Source: Tetrapyrgos nigripes (taxonomy: Eukaryota > Basidiomycota > Agaricomycetes > Agaricales > Campanellaceae). From it: a stretch of 64,000 bases of DNA. Numbering within the stretch: the stretch's first letter is position 1; every line of letters starts with the position of its first letter. The stretch is taken from contig JAACJM010000165.1 of assembly GCA_013368315.1 (NCBI GenBank), positions 124,001 through 188,000 of the forward strand, in the 5' to 3' direction. This document shows, piece after piece, positions 1 through 11,736 of this stretch. The translations under genes and the position numbers were made by a program. The notes beneath the pieces are model-generated. The model worked only from the letters and a program-made list of their open reading frames with translations, was not told where the DNA came from and did no database searches.

Positions 1-512
1 AGCACAAAATCACCGTCAACGCGTATAGTCCCGGAGTCATAGAATCTGCTATGAGTATGTTCAATATTCCATCCCCCTGTACTGTGAGCCGTCTGTAAAC
101 ACCACCAGCGCAACAGATGGATCAGAGAACACAAGAACTCCATGGTACCTCTCCCGGTGATCTTTTCAAGATTGTAAGTCATGCAAAGGCTTGCCGTTCC
201 TTTCTCTTGACATTGCGTTTAACGAAAGTCTCGTCTTAATCACATTGCAGTTCTCTCAGAGAACCCTTTTGGGCTATAACGGAGTACCTGCTGATATTGC
301 CGGCCTGGTTTCGTACTTGGCATCTGAAGAAGCTCATTTCGTTACTGGTAAGTGTGCGAAATTTATCAAATCGGGTCCTCTGTTTTTGTTCGTTCAAGCT
401 TATCATCTTTTGTGCAGGACAAAGTGTACGTTCGCGAACGACGTTATTATTTTAACTGCTGGAGTTAACAAGCCAATAGATCAGCATCAATGGAGGGGTC
501 TTCTGTGACTAA
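1..512 (+). CDS. Short-chain dehydrogenase/reductase, C-terminal part (5' end outside window)
   Basis: The gene enters from the left edge. Reading starts at base 3 with a stretch containing NAYSPGVIESAM, the SDR segment around the PG motif after the active site. Exons are about 3-54, 109-173, 251-347, 418-425 and 480-512, including an 8-nt exon; phases close. The spliced end reads DIAGLVSYLASEEAHFVTGQ followed by SISINGGVFCD and TAA at 510-512. The TGQSI-NGG ending is the classical SDR C-terminus that lines the cofactor and substrate pocket. The family reduces ketones or oxidises alcohols with NAD(P)H; acetoin/diacetyl reductase-like enzymes are the closest resemblance, but the Rossmann and YxxxK motifs lie outside the window, so substrate and cofactor cannot be assigned. 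Confidence 0.8.
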
Positions 513-1102
513 ATGGTGCAATGTAGCTTTGAGTATCCGGTCAAAGTGAAACAAGAGTAATAAATTCCATGTACATTATTGATATCCTATCATTTTTTGA
601 GCTATACACAATGCTTGGAGGACTATATGTAAGCTCAGAAGGTGCCCCTCCAATGGAGCCTCAAAAGAACACCACACGACGCGTTCAGGGGTAAAGGAAT
701 CACGCTGTCACGTGTCACATGTCTAGCGGCTGCAAGATGTCACAAGTGTGACACTTGCTTCGTCGTCCACATCGTTACCCGCACTGTACCATTCCTTCGG
801 CGACTTTGGTCGCACAAATATATGTCCCAAGGACCCAGGATGTCCCTGCAAAGCGGCCAAGTTGAAGTGTAATAGCAACAGGCACTCAAATCACGCATTT
901 TGAGAACAATGGAAGTCTATTGTTCTCGAAAACTTTTTGTTCTGGGATCATAAAAAGTACTGCCCGACTGGCCAACTTTCAACCTCACAGGGACCACCGG
1001 TTGGCTGACTTGCTCAGGGCTTCTCTTTTTTCTCTACGTCACGCTCTTTACGACTTCACGTCTTCAATCTTTTCTAGCCTGGTGCTACATTTATCTACAT
1101 TT
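513..1102. other. Intergenic, SDR 3' flank and LPMO promoter
   Basis: No supported gene. The short open frames here lack codon-like character. The stretch just before 1103 should hold the 5' leader of the LPMO gene; no specific operator was recognised. Confidence 0.4.
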
Positions 1103-2553
1103 ATGATGTATACGTCTCCATTGATCTCTGCCGTCATACTCGCAGCTGCTGGCTTAGCTGCAGGTCATGCCTGTGCGTTTCTATCTCTCATTTTGACAAC
1201 TCATACTTAAATTTCACCTCTTGCAGCTATATGGCACCCTAGCATGTACGGTTTCAACGTTACAGACCAGACCTTTCCATATGACAACCGGTGCGCTGGA
1301 TCTCTCATTACTCAACCATTGCAACTAATGCCCGTCCGATTACCCGTCCGATTACCCGTCCGATTACAGCCCTGTCGCACCTCTTGTGGACATGACCTTT
1401 GATCAATGGTGGTTCCATGGTCATCTCGACCATCCTCCCAATCCAGGCGACATCTTCGATCTCCCAGCAGGCCAAACCGTCACCACCGAAATCGCTTGCA
1501 ACAAAGGAGCCACCACTCACTTCAACTCCTCCGAAGGCGGCGACATTCGCGATCCCAACAATCCCAATGATGTTTGTCCCGGTGCACCCATAGCAGAGTA
1601 CCACACGTCGGGTTTCGACGATCTCACGGGATGTGCATTGGCGATTGCGTATAAGAATGATGCTAGAGATGTGAAGCCGGAGGATTTCACGGTGTTTAGT
1701 GTGAATCAGACTTGTGTGTGGACGAGGTTTACGGATTTCGAGGTGCCGGAGAGGATGCCGCCTTGTCCTGAGGGAGGGTGTACCTGTGCGTGGTTTTGGA
1801 TACATTCGGTGAGTTCATACCATCCCTCGTCGTATTTTCCCTTCCTAACGTAACTGCTTTCGATTCCTTTCAGCCTGACAGTGGTGGAGAACAAAGTGCG
1901 TGTCATCCTTTCTAGGTCATTTCTACGTCAGTACTGACTTTTCTTGTACTCAAATCCAGACTACATGAACGGCTTCAAATGCAACATTACCGGGTCCACC
2001 TCCAACGTTGCCCTCGCCAAACCTGAAGTTCCTCGTCGCTGTGGTTCAGACCCGTCTTTCAATGGCTCCTTCAATCGCGTAAAGTTGAACACTGCACCAG
2101 CGAATTGTACCTATGGCGCCAAACAACCATTTTACTGGTTCCAGAAGGAGGGTAATAATGTGAGTTGTTTATCCGTTGCACTTCTGTTGTCACCATTGCT
2201 TCTATGCATCTTTTTCTTTTTCTTCGTTTTTTGCTTGTTTCTCATTTTTCCCCCATGGGCACTCCTTACTAATTCCATCCCGTTACATCCAGATGTTTGA
2301 AGACACCTACGGTCCTCCCATCTACACCGACCTCTACAACTTCCTCGATGGGGCTCAAGATGATATTTTCGAAGATTCTTACGAGGAATTACCAGACCCT
2401 TCACCAGTTGCTGCATTACCTGTTCTTGCGAATATCGGGAACATACTCACAGGGGATAAGCAATCCAAACAGTCCCAGTCTTCGTCTGCGTCTGACAGCC
2501 AGAGCTCGAGTCCACATGGTGTTAAAGGCATTTTGGGAGCTTTTACAGGCTAA
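1103..2553 (+). CDS. AA14-family lytic polysaccharide monooxygenase, secreted
   Basis: Exons 1103-1172, 1227-1290, 1370-1808, 1874-1895, 1960-2159 and 2293-2553 join in phase to 351 residues. A hydrophobic signal peptide ends LAAG and is followed directly by His22. That matches the N-terminal histidine of the copper histidine brace that LPMOs expose after signal cleavage. The body carries blocks I recognise from AA14 enzymes: [58 protein letters not shown], a Cys-rich [15 protein letters not shown] and [14 protein letters not shown]14 LPMOs oxidatively cleave xylan bound to cellulose in wood. N-glycosylation sequons and several paired cysteines fit secretion. After the catalytic part the C-terminus turns Ser/Gln-rich and stops at 2551-2553. 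Another frame stays open to 2878 with a basic tail, so the exact 3' end is uncertain. Confidence 0.88.
1329..1369 (+). repeat. 12-bp tandem triplication at a 3' splice site
   Basis: The unit cccgtccgatta is repeated three times head to tail and runs into the acceptor AG of LPMO intron 2. The spliced frame resumes only after the last copy. Confidence 0.8.
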
Positions 2554-4760
2554 TGGGATCCGTATCGCTGGTGTCTCTGCTGGCGCTGGTGCCGGTAGTG
2601 GTACTGGTGTTGGGAAGAGTAGACGTATGGCTCTGACTCGTCGAAGATCCAGTGCTGCAATGGCGGCGGGCGCACATGCACATGTGGATACAAAGATGCC
2701 GTTGCCGTTACGGGTGAAGAAGGATAGTTTGTCACCGACATCAAGTGCAAGCGGTAGTAGTGGAAGTGAAAATGGCAGGGAGGATGGGTGGAAACGTAGT
2801 CGGATTGCGAGACAATCCTCTCAAGTTGCAGCTGGGGCTGGGGAGAAGCCGAAGTATAGGGTTAGGATACGGTGGTGATCGACGCTTTAGGCCAAGGATT
2901 GTCGATTATCACTTGGGGAAGTCGTAAAACTGCTTTGTCGTCACAATTTGATTTTTCTGGGATGGACTCTCGTGGACTCAGATGATACTTTTCTATTTAC
3001 TGTAGCGATAGCATGACTACTATTACATGTACTACCATCATCATTAGTGCGTATACTTTTTGGGAAGCCAAGAAAGAGACCTGAAGTTCAGCGGGAAGTG
3101 GCTGTCAAGTGGCTGTGCATCTGCTTGCACTGCCAGCCTGCAGCAAACTCTATGGCATGACTCTCTCCATTACCCCGATTTCCTGTCTTCCATCGTAGAC
3201 TTTCATAGAAGCCTTCCAGCCGAGAAACGTTGGTGCTGACCCAATAATTCTACCTAGACAATCTAATACTCGCCCCGAAGGAAGAGCGAAGAGTAAAGAA
3301 CCCTGAAGTACGCTACCATTGGTGGCTTTACGGTCCCGATATGGGATGATTCCTACTCGCTGTAACGGCACGCATCTCGACTACGTATCAAGGAAAGTTT
3401 TGATGAATGAAAGAGGGTCAGGATACGGTGTTCGTCGGACGTCCAGACAAGTGAGTGTTCTGTTTCTGTCATGCAAGGGTCCAGACTCAAACCCCAAGGC
3501 AGCAGCACGGCACGCAAGCGCAGTTTGACTTTACTTCGAGTCTTCTTTCTCTTTCGTCACTTGTTCGTCACAGTGCCAAAGCACCAAACGCACTAGGAAT
3601 CTTCGAAATTGCAACCGACTCGGCCCACCCCAGGCACTGTGGATAGGAGCTGGCGTCCCATACGCAGTACGGAACCGGCCAACTATGAGTGAACTATCGC
3701 TTTCGGAAACACCGCGAAGGTGCGGATTTGGACGACCCTTTCGGACTTGCTCCAATTTATGAACGAGTTGTGCACTTCAGTGCAACTACAGCGGACGCCC
3801 GCAAGACTAAAACCTGGATCTACATAACGCTATCTTGGCAATGGTAAGTGACTGGCTTTGTATGTATGGCGATAGTTTGAATGACTGACGCTGAGATAGA
3901 GTCGTCCTCGGCAATCTTCTGCTTCGCAACAGTAATCTTTAGCCTGATCTTGGGGAGGTATTAGTCTTCTGAGTGTACTTGCCTGACGCTCAGAAGGATT
4001 ATAAAAATTTCTCTTCATGACCTCAGACTCATGTTCCGTGATTTGTGACTTTGAGACAATAATCATAATGGTGTATCCATTCGGCAACGCCAAGCATTTG
4101 AAGGAGCTCATCATCCACTCAGCATGGTCTTTGGTCAATGGCTTGACTGAGACCGACTCTCAACTCGTTCCCGTCTTGCAAGTTGCAAGGCTTCAACGAG
4201 TCTATTTACTTTAATGGCCTGTAGAAGGCAAGAATTTGATCCACGTCGCAAGCAGACAACCAGCCAATCTGCCGAGCAATAGAACTAGAAGTCGACGGAC
4301 ACGCCTGGGACCAAGGTGGAGCGTGTTTCGCTAGCGCAGGATGATTCGGAGTATGGCAATTCGCTTGGGTTGTAAACCAGTTTCTTGGGTAGCCCTAGTC
4401 ACTCCCTACCTTCACTTGTAGCTGTAGAAGTACAATCTCTACGTTCTGTAAATGGGAGGATGAATTAAACTTTGCACAGCCGCAACTAAAAACTTGACAC
4501 TGTACCACGACCTCATTTTCGACATGAGGACACTTGAAGGCGTGTTTCAAGGCCTTGTTTCTGACGAAGGATATCGGATGATAAGCCACTGAATCTTTAT
4601 CTTGCGTGCTGACGTCTGCCAGATAAATCCGGGAGTGAGCCGCTAGCCGCTTGTTATTAAGTAGGTCTGACCTACATGCATCCCACCTTCTGCCTCTGAC
4701 CACCCTCTCTTTGTTTACGACTATTCACGACTACCTCCGACGTTTGGAACAACTACTGGC
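2554..4760. other. Intergenic, no supported gene
   Basis: The first 320 bases may be LPMO 3' UTR or an alternative C-terminal exon, since a frame rich in Ser, Gly and Arg stays open to 2878. From 2940 to 4760 only short frames without recognisable motifs were found on either strand. Confidence 0.4.
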
Positions 4761-7700
4761 ATGGAAAGTGGACGAGATTCGCGCTCTGGGCGCTCAGGAC
4801 AAGTTAATTTATTGGATCGGCCACGATACATGCACAGGGAGTGGAATCCTCGGAAAGTAGTGAGTGGTACACAGGACTTTTCTTACCCTCAGTTCTCATC
4901 TCTACCCCTAGAGATCTCTCCGAGCATTTTCAGTACCAAACCTGAAGCTACTCCCTGCAAACCGTCCTCTTTTCCATTGCCGCCGCTGTCACTTTTCCAA
5001 TGATCGTTATCATATCTGTCTTTTCTGCGGATGGACTTCTCAAGACGCTGAAGACGATTTCCAGTGCAAAATCCAGCGCCGGACCTTGAGTTCGCCATAC
5101 AGATTGGAATTCTTCTCTCTGCATCGACGTGTGCAGGTACATATACCCTCTCAATCAGTGGCCCGGTCACCCGAATCACTGCAATCTATACCCAATCCTA
5201 TACCCACACTGGTTGCCGACGGAGTGGCGCTATCCTGTGAAGGGGCGTCGCCGTCTCTATGTCACGATTACATTCCACGTACGCAGACAGCACCTGACAA
5301 CGACAACGACACCTCAGGTAATACCACGATCCCTGCCATACTTCCGACGCCATCCCATAAGGGACATGCTCGGGCGTTGGATTGTCAGTCTGGATGTCGC
5401 CTTGATGCAGAAGTTGAGGAGGCTGTCGTCACAGCAACTCTGGTTCCAATACCAGTATCCGTACCGGTATGTCATCCCGGTCACTTGGCCATGAAAGTCC
5501 ATATGTTTATATATAGTTTGTTTACTCGAACCCATACGGTTTCCTTTTCTCTTCTTTCCCTCTTTAGACATCAACTTCGAGCTCGGGTTCTTCGCCAGTG
5601 TTGGCGCTGGCGGCGACGCGTGCTGCTGTTTGTCAAGACGATTACGACTCCAGCTACGACGTGGATAGCACTCCGTCCAAGGAGACTAGTATACCTCGGC
5701 CTGAAGAACAAGTATCACGGTTCTCCAACGTTCACTTCTCGGACAGCGTTGACCGCTCGTCTACCTCTACGTCACTTTCTTCCACGTCCGTTGACATGAC
5801 CTTCACGACTACTTCCACTATGAATCCTCACTCTGCCACTGCTCTCCGGATTTTGGCCGACGTTAGCAATAGCAATCATTCAGTCCATTCCGAGATCGCT
5901 GCTGCACCTTCACATCCAGATTCAAATCCATGTGCTTCATCATCAAATTTGACCGCAGCGTCGTCTTCGGCGCAAAGAGCGCTGCGGCATAAGAAACGTC
6001 AGGCGATGCTGCATTTCTCTGCACCTACACCTCCTTCCTCAGGTGAAGCCAACGCTGGTCCAAGCATAGGGAACAAGTCGTCTTCATCTACGATGAATAC
6101 TGTCAGGACTACCAATACTATACGACCTCAATCTCATCCTCATACGCAGCTGTCATCCGCTTCGGCGGGCACCGTCATGTCCTCTGACTCTTCCGCATCC
6201 ATTCCTATCACGCGAATTCCGGTTCATAGTCGTTCGCAATCACAACCTAATGTGAATTTGGTACTGGGTAACAAGGAGCGACCTTATTACAGTGCTATTA
6301 GGAAGGACATGGCGATCACGTCTGCGTCTGCGGTCATGCCTGCATCTTTGCCTACGTCGACGTCGTCCTCTATCGAGGATTCTTCCACATATGACGTTTC
6401 CTCACCCTCGTCACGATCATCATCTACACCTCCCTCTACCTTGGTCCAGCCAACGTCTACTTCTGCTGCTGCGTCGCGTTCGGCATTCTCCTTCTCATCT
6501 TCATTTTCGCCAACCAGTTCTTCTAGTACTGGTTCTCGCGCACACTCTCCTACATCTCATCCTCACTCTCATCCCATCTTCACTCCTAATCCAGGCAGCA
6601 GTCGCATTCCTATTCCTTCATTCCCGTCCTCGCCTTTGCCTTCTCCTTCGCCTTATCTTTCACCTTCCTCTTCATCATCCACTCCCTGGTCATCTTCATC
6701 CCTGTCGTCATCGAGGGAACCTGGATCATTTGGTAGACCGTCAACGGCTTCAAGACCTTCCACCTCTTCCAGACTTTCTTTCGCCACCACCTCTAACACC
6801 ACCTCTAACACCAGACCCTCGTTAGACAGCACACGTAGTGTCAGTCCCACTCCAGCGTGGTTATTCGATAGTAGCATCACCAACATCAACCTGAAAGACA
6901 TCGATAACGCAGATGATGCAGAGCTGCCCACACCGGTGTTTTCTCCTCCTTCACAGTCGCCTTTTCCTTTTTTATCCCCATTCTCATCCTTACCAACACC
7001 ATGGAATGTCTTTGCCTGTGACTGCGACGGTGACGACTTTTGCTTCTGCATCTGCGTCTCGGCCGTCTTCACCATTGGCTCGGATAAAGTCTCATGTGCA
7101 TATCCCTTCGGCGTTTCGAAGACATACGACCCAATTCTCTTGGTCTCAGCCTCAGCCTTTATCTTCACCTGTCAGGACCTCTGCATCTAGCTCTGGTTCT
7201 TACGCGTTCGGTAATGCTATGGGTGATGACTATCCTGCTGGGTCTGACGCAGACGCAGATGCAGATGCACAGGCACACCACAATCGCAAACTCAGTTCCA
7301 CGCCCAGCTTCGCCAACCTTACCTCAAATTTAAAGCTACACCTACGCAGTCGTCACCGTGGCTGTGATCGTGATCGTGACAATGGCCATGGTCAGGACCA
7401 TGAACGTAGACACACCGTACCTTCGGCTTCACTCTTGTCTCCGCCTCTGCATGCGAAAATTTCTAAAATATCAAAGAAGGAAGAGATGCAGCTACGTATG
7501 GCGTTGGCTAGGGAAGTGGGACATGGGGGTTTGGTGCCTGATGAGGGATATGTTTATAGAGAAGAGGAGAAGAGAGACAGGGGTAGTTGGAGAATGAAGA
7601 GCAAAGTAAGGCTAAACGATGATAATGCTGAAGTGGAGGGTACTCAGAGTAGGGCAAGATTAAGTCATTCGTTGAGTCGCTGGGGAAGTAGGGCGAGTGG

Positions 7701-7878
7701 GAATGGGGTTCTGAATGAAAGACGAACTGGGATTGAAGAGGACGTGGTTGAGGAGAAGGAGAAGGAGAATGATATGCTTCCGGAGAAGAAGAAGGACAAG
7801 TCAAGGTCGGGGGTTAGAAAGTCGAAGCGTGGGATGATGGACGAAGTCAAGGCTTTTGTGATGAGGAGGTTGAGCTAA
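4761..7878 (+). CDS. Large Ser-rich protein with CX2C-X9-CX2C N-terminal motif; apparent frameshift
   Basis: Exons are 4761-4859, 4912-5466 and 5568-7878, joined in phase 0. The start ATG at 4761 was chosen because it opens the frame leading to REWNPRKV. Residues 51-74 contain Cys56, Cys59, Cys69 and Cys72 (CRRC and CLFC), a zinc-ribbon-like arrangement. The rest, roughly 900 residues, is low-complexity Ser/Thr/Pro. It includes an Asp-Ala repeat and a charged, basic C-terminus ending KAFVMRRLS, so it is probably disordered. Near 7000-7013 the reading frame shifts by one base (from LPTPW to SLPVTATVTTF) with no convincing intron, which fits one extra A in GGAATG. With one base fewer the product would be about 987 residues. 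I do not recognise a named family; a regulatory or scaffold role is only a guess. Confidence 0.6.
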
Positions 7879-9143
7879 GCCGACGCTGGATATTTTGAGA
7901 GGGGGGTGATGGGTTTAGTGATTGAATGACGACTACTGATGGTTGTGGTGTTTTGGTTGGTCGATGACCCATAAAGGGCCGAGTGTGGCATGTAAGTCTG
8001 AGCCTTGGCTTTTGACTGTTGAGCATGCTCATTGGTTTATGTGAGTCTCAAGCACATAATGTCTGCTTCATTTCACTCTTTCCCTCGCCCTATGAAATTT
8101 CCCCTCTCCTCCTGTTTTAAATTTCTCTACATATACCTTTTTTGAATACCGTTTCTATTATGCTATCACTCAGCTTTACGCTTCACCTTACTTCCTTTCC
8201 TCGCGCGCCTTCCTGGCGCTTCCATACATGGCATTCGTTCTTTGCTCCTGTATATTTCTTCTTGCTTCTGTCTCTTTTCAATTGTATATCGTCTTTTCCT
8301 CGTTGTCTTTTTCCCCTAATCCTTTCATGTAACAGATTACAACTGTCGCTCTTCTGCTATGACGTTACTAGTACTACTATTACTCCGACACTATCATAGA
8401 TACCCGTTCCCTGCCGCGAAACGCGAGATGGAACATTAAAATCTGGTTCTGGCCAGTAATGAATGAAACTTAATGATACTTACCTACATACTTATTATCT
8501 ACTTGGGCCTACAGCTATCTAAAGATACGTCTATTTTGACTTGGTCGCAACATTTTTGAGAAAATAGATACATAAAAATTTGTACAAACTTGAATCAACT
8601 TGAAGAATACCTTTAACCATTCTCACTGTCATAAGGTGGCACCAAAACCCTGCTCTTCTCCCTGGTAAGCATGTCCACCCTAGCCCTCATCTCTCTTATC
8701 TCTGCCTCCAAACTAGTCTGATCCAAATTTCTAGCTTGACTCTGTACCTCCATCGGCTACTCCTGTATCACTTCCTCCTCCATAGCCATAACCCCAGACC
8801 AAGCAAGAGCACAACTCCACCAACCGTCCCTCCCAAAATGGCACCCAGACTAGCATTAGATGCCGAACCTTCGCCTGAAATCCCATCGTTTTAATTTCTC
8901 CGTTTCCTCCATCCAGTGGATTAGATGATGCCATGCCAACAGAGGAAAATCGGTTTATTTCGAATCGTTTGGAAGGAAGGTCCATAAAGGATGTAGTCAA
9001 TAGCTATGGGTTCATTGTTGGATAATTGCACAGGCCCCTGAATGAAAACTACTACGATATCTTCCAGATAGATGGATGTAGATCTGATGTAAAGATTGAT
9101 ATGTACTCAAGTTCTAACAGTATCCAACCAGTACCCATCAAGC
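7879..9143. other. Intergenic between convergent genes
   Basis: Holds the 3' flanks of the Ser-rich gene (+) and MRM2 (-). Pyrimidine-rich sequence around 8080-8400 gives only spurious frames. No gene, RNA or repeat was recognised. Confidence 0.4.
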
Positions 9144-10550
9144 TCACTGCACCGCTGCTTCTACCGTCTCCTTGTCGCGCAATCCTCGACAAACAAAATA
9201 GCCCTCCGCGCTCTCCCCTCTACTCGCCTCAGGCTTTACGTAGTACACCTTATGAAAATTGGGGACGAGGGTTTGCATGCGGAAGGCATGGGTTGACGGA
9301 TGAGGGAAGTGTTTTATTCTGGGTTATAATGAGAGCGATGGATGAGAAATTAAGATGCAAGTAGCAATGGAAAAGGGAAAAAGAAAAGGCACTTACACCA
9401 ACACCCCACCTCGCCTCCCTCCCCCCTCACTCCGTAGGTAACGCCTAGCAAATTCCCAAACGGACAGACAAACTTGATATGAGGTCTCTGAGTCGCGCGT
9501 TGGGTTTCCCGAAAAGTTGACTGCAATGTCTGAGAGGATTATGTCGACTTTCGGGGTGCTTGGGGTCGTTTCAAGTGGGTGTTCGTCGTCTGGATCCACT
9601 TTTCTGTTCCATCCGAAATCAACCTCCTCGTCTTCAGGGTTGGGAGGGATCAGATCCCTAATCAAACCCTCCGTCTTCGAGTCTAGGAAGTCGGCTTTGA
9701 TAGTATGGATACGGACATTGGGTATGTCGTCCGGGGACGGGATATTGGTTCGGGGGATCGTAAGCAGATCGAGGGCTATGATCATTTTGGTTTTGGAAGA
9801 GAGTTTGGGAGAAGGGGATGAAGACCGACGAGAAGAGCGAGGGGAAGGAGGAAACACGTCGTCGATATTGAGAAGGTCATACACATCGTCTTTAGCTTTT
9901 GTAGCATTAGGATTAGCACGAGTAGCGTTACGTTCCTCTTCCAGCTTCATTTTAACTTTATCCCGTTTCTTAAGCTTTTGTGAGCGTGGCCGCTTCATAG
10001 GGATGGAACGGTCGTCCCAGTTATATCCGTCCTCGTCCTCGTCTTCGTCTTGGTCCTCTTCTGCATCCTCGTCCCATTCCCTGTCCTCCTGCTCTCTCGC
10101 TTTTTCTTCTTCCTCCTTCAATTTTTTCTCTGATCTCTCTTTCTCCAACTTTGCCTTCTTTTCCCTCCTCTCCTTCTCCTTCTCCTTCTCCGGATCTATC
10201 CCGGCCAGTTTCTCTGCACAAACTCTTACCCAACCACCCGGCGCTGCGCCTAAATCCACAACGACTCTCACATCGTCTTTTTCTAGAAAGTTTCCATACT
10301 TTTCATTTATCTCCATCAGCTTGAAAGCTGAGCGAGAAGGTAACGAGAGAGAATTCCGTGCTTTGACGTAGGGATCTCGTAGTTGACGAGCGAGCCAGAC
10401 TTTGGAAGATTTTGTCGAATACGACCGGGGTTTCGGTTGGGAGCAGTGTAAGCTCGGTGGAGTACACCTGCATCTGCATAAAAATGGGTAAAAATTAGTC
10501 GGTGAGTGACGTAGTAGGTGAGCAAAGGCGAGAGGTCTTGAGCGAGACAT
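9144..10550 (-). CDS. MRM2: Mitochondrial 21S rRNA uridine-2'-O-methyltransferase (FtsJ/RrmJ family)
   Basis: Exons 9397-10550 and 9144-9318 (intron 9319-9396) give 442 residues. The N-terminus is Arg/Ser/hydrophobic, as in a mitochondrial targeting peptide. It is followed by RQLRDPYVKARN and SAFKLMEI, with the first catalytic lysine at about residue 77. SAM motif I is VVDLGAAPGGWV. The remaining K-D-K-E residues are visible as the Asp of ILSDIAVN, the Lys of LVIKHF and the Glu of SAEGYFVCRGL, the last two contributed by exon 2. Family members methylate a uridine in the peptidyl-transferase A-loop of mitochondrial large-subunit rRNA. A highly charged insertion of about 110 residues (EKEKEKERR..., acidic DEDEDEDG, basic KLKKRDKVKM) sits between motif I and the next strand. 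Short FtsJ enzymes lack it. The cytosolic Spb1 relative is far longer. Confidence 0.88.
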
Positions 10551-10559
10551 GAAGGAGAG

Positions 10560-11500
10560 GAAGAAAGACGCGTGACCGTGTTTCGTCTACGAACACCTCT
10601 TTCTCACTCTCATCATCGCAGAGAACCACGACCAAGACTAGGGCCATCCTCAAGACGCTTCAAGTTATCTGGTTCGTCTCATTCTGTTGTTATTATCCAT
10701 GCTTCAACTACTGACATTGAATTAGTGCGGAAGAGGGACGGCTATCGCTGGAAGCGCAGAAGGCAATGGAACGAAAGCTTCAAGTAATGGCAGGAAAAGA
10801 TTCTACAGAAGAAGATCAAAAATAGGAACAGGCAAGGTGAGCTCGGGTCTTCTTATTTCTGTTTCGAGTGACGAGTCTTCCAATTGCGTGTCTTTCGCGC
10901 ATCACTGCGTTCTTGTTGAACCGGACCTTTTGCTAACCCATTAACGGTCCAATTTGTTTCTAGAAATAGTATTCATACCCCTCGAATTGGTCAGACCCCT
11001 GCTCATCGTCGTCACAACCGCAACTCTTAACGCCAGAGCAAACCTGACACATGTATCATTGTATGTGTGCTTCGCGCGACGAAGTGCTGTTCTTGGTCCA
11101 ATCACGACACCGAAGACAGCACAGCCGCTGGAAACAATACCTTCGCTGAGAAAAAGAGGCCTATTTCCGCCCTGGGTCTTGATGGGCTAGTACAAGCTCG
11201 TCATTTGTGACCTCCTCCCGGCTATGCTCGCCTTAGGCCGGGTTCAGGCAGCTTCAAACCGCCGACGGCTAGATTTTTTCCATCTCAACCGCAACGTCGT
11301 CGAGTCAGCCTCTTCGATACGGAACAATATCCTACGGCCACCTTACACCTATCCCCATCGACATTATTGCACGATCTCATCCTGCCTTCAGATATAGGGG
11401 TCCAGCCCAGGAGTGCCAGGTTCAGTTTCCAACAGCCAGCCGACGGGTCAATTTTTTTCACGTCGAGAGCGATCCTGTCGTTCTCGTGATCCCTCTTCTA
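10560..11500 (+). pseudogene. Degenerate coding-like segment, family unknown
   Basis: Two short exons can be joined at about 10671/10726 to read TKTRAILKTLQVI-CAEEGRLSLEAQKAMERKL, which looks like real protein, but no in-frame start was found and the frame stops at 10825. A neighbouring frame, QEKILQKKIKNRNRQ, continues the coiled-coil-like character. Further on, 11217-11491 is open on + with FFPSQPQRRRVSLFDTEQY and ends in a stop. Either this is a decayed gene or a real multi-exon gene I could not assemble. Confidence 0.25.
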
Positions 11501-11736
11501 GATGTCGATGTGCTTTACGCGTCATTAGTAGTATTCTATGTGAGCATTTATCCCCTCCTGACTAGACAGCCTGACCAGTCCTGACAACCTGACTCGGCCA
11601 GCGACCAATCTCTTCTCTCTTGCACATGCTGTTTAATAAGCCCGGCTATGTTGACAGCTCGGCTTGTGCATAAAAACGGATACAGTTTGACCAGCTGGTG
11701 AGTTGAGCAGCTCAGCATCTCGTTCTCATCCATAAG

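Noticed and set aside
6292..7168. Long open frames on both strands across the Ser-rich gene
   Set aside because: They follow from the TCx-rich codon bias of the real frame; their products are Leu/Arg/His repeats with no family features.
9517..10371. 284-residue open frame on + opposite MRM2
   Set aside because: Mirror of the charged insertion on the coding strand; Ser-rich shadow without motifs.
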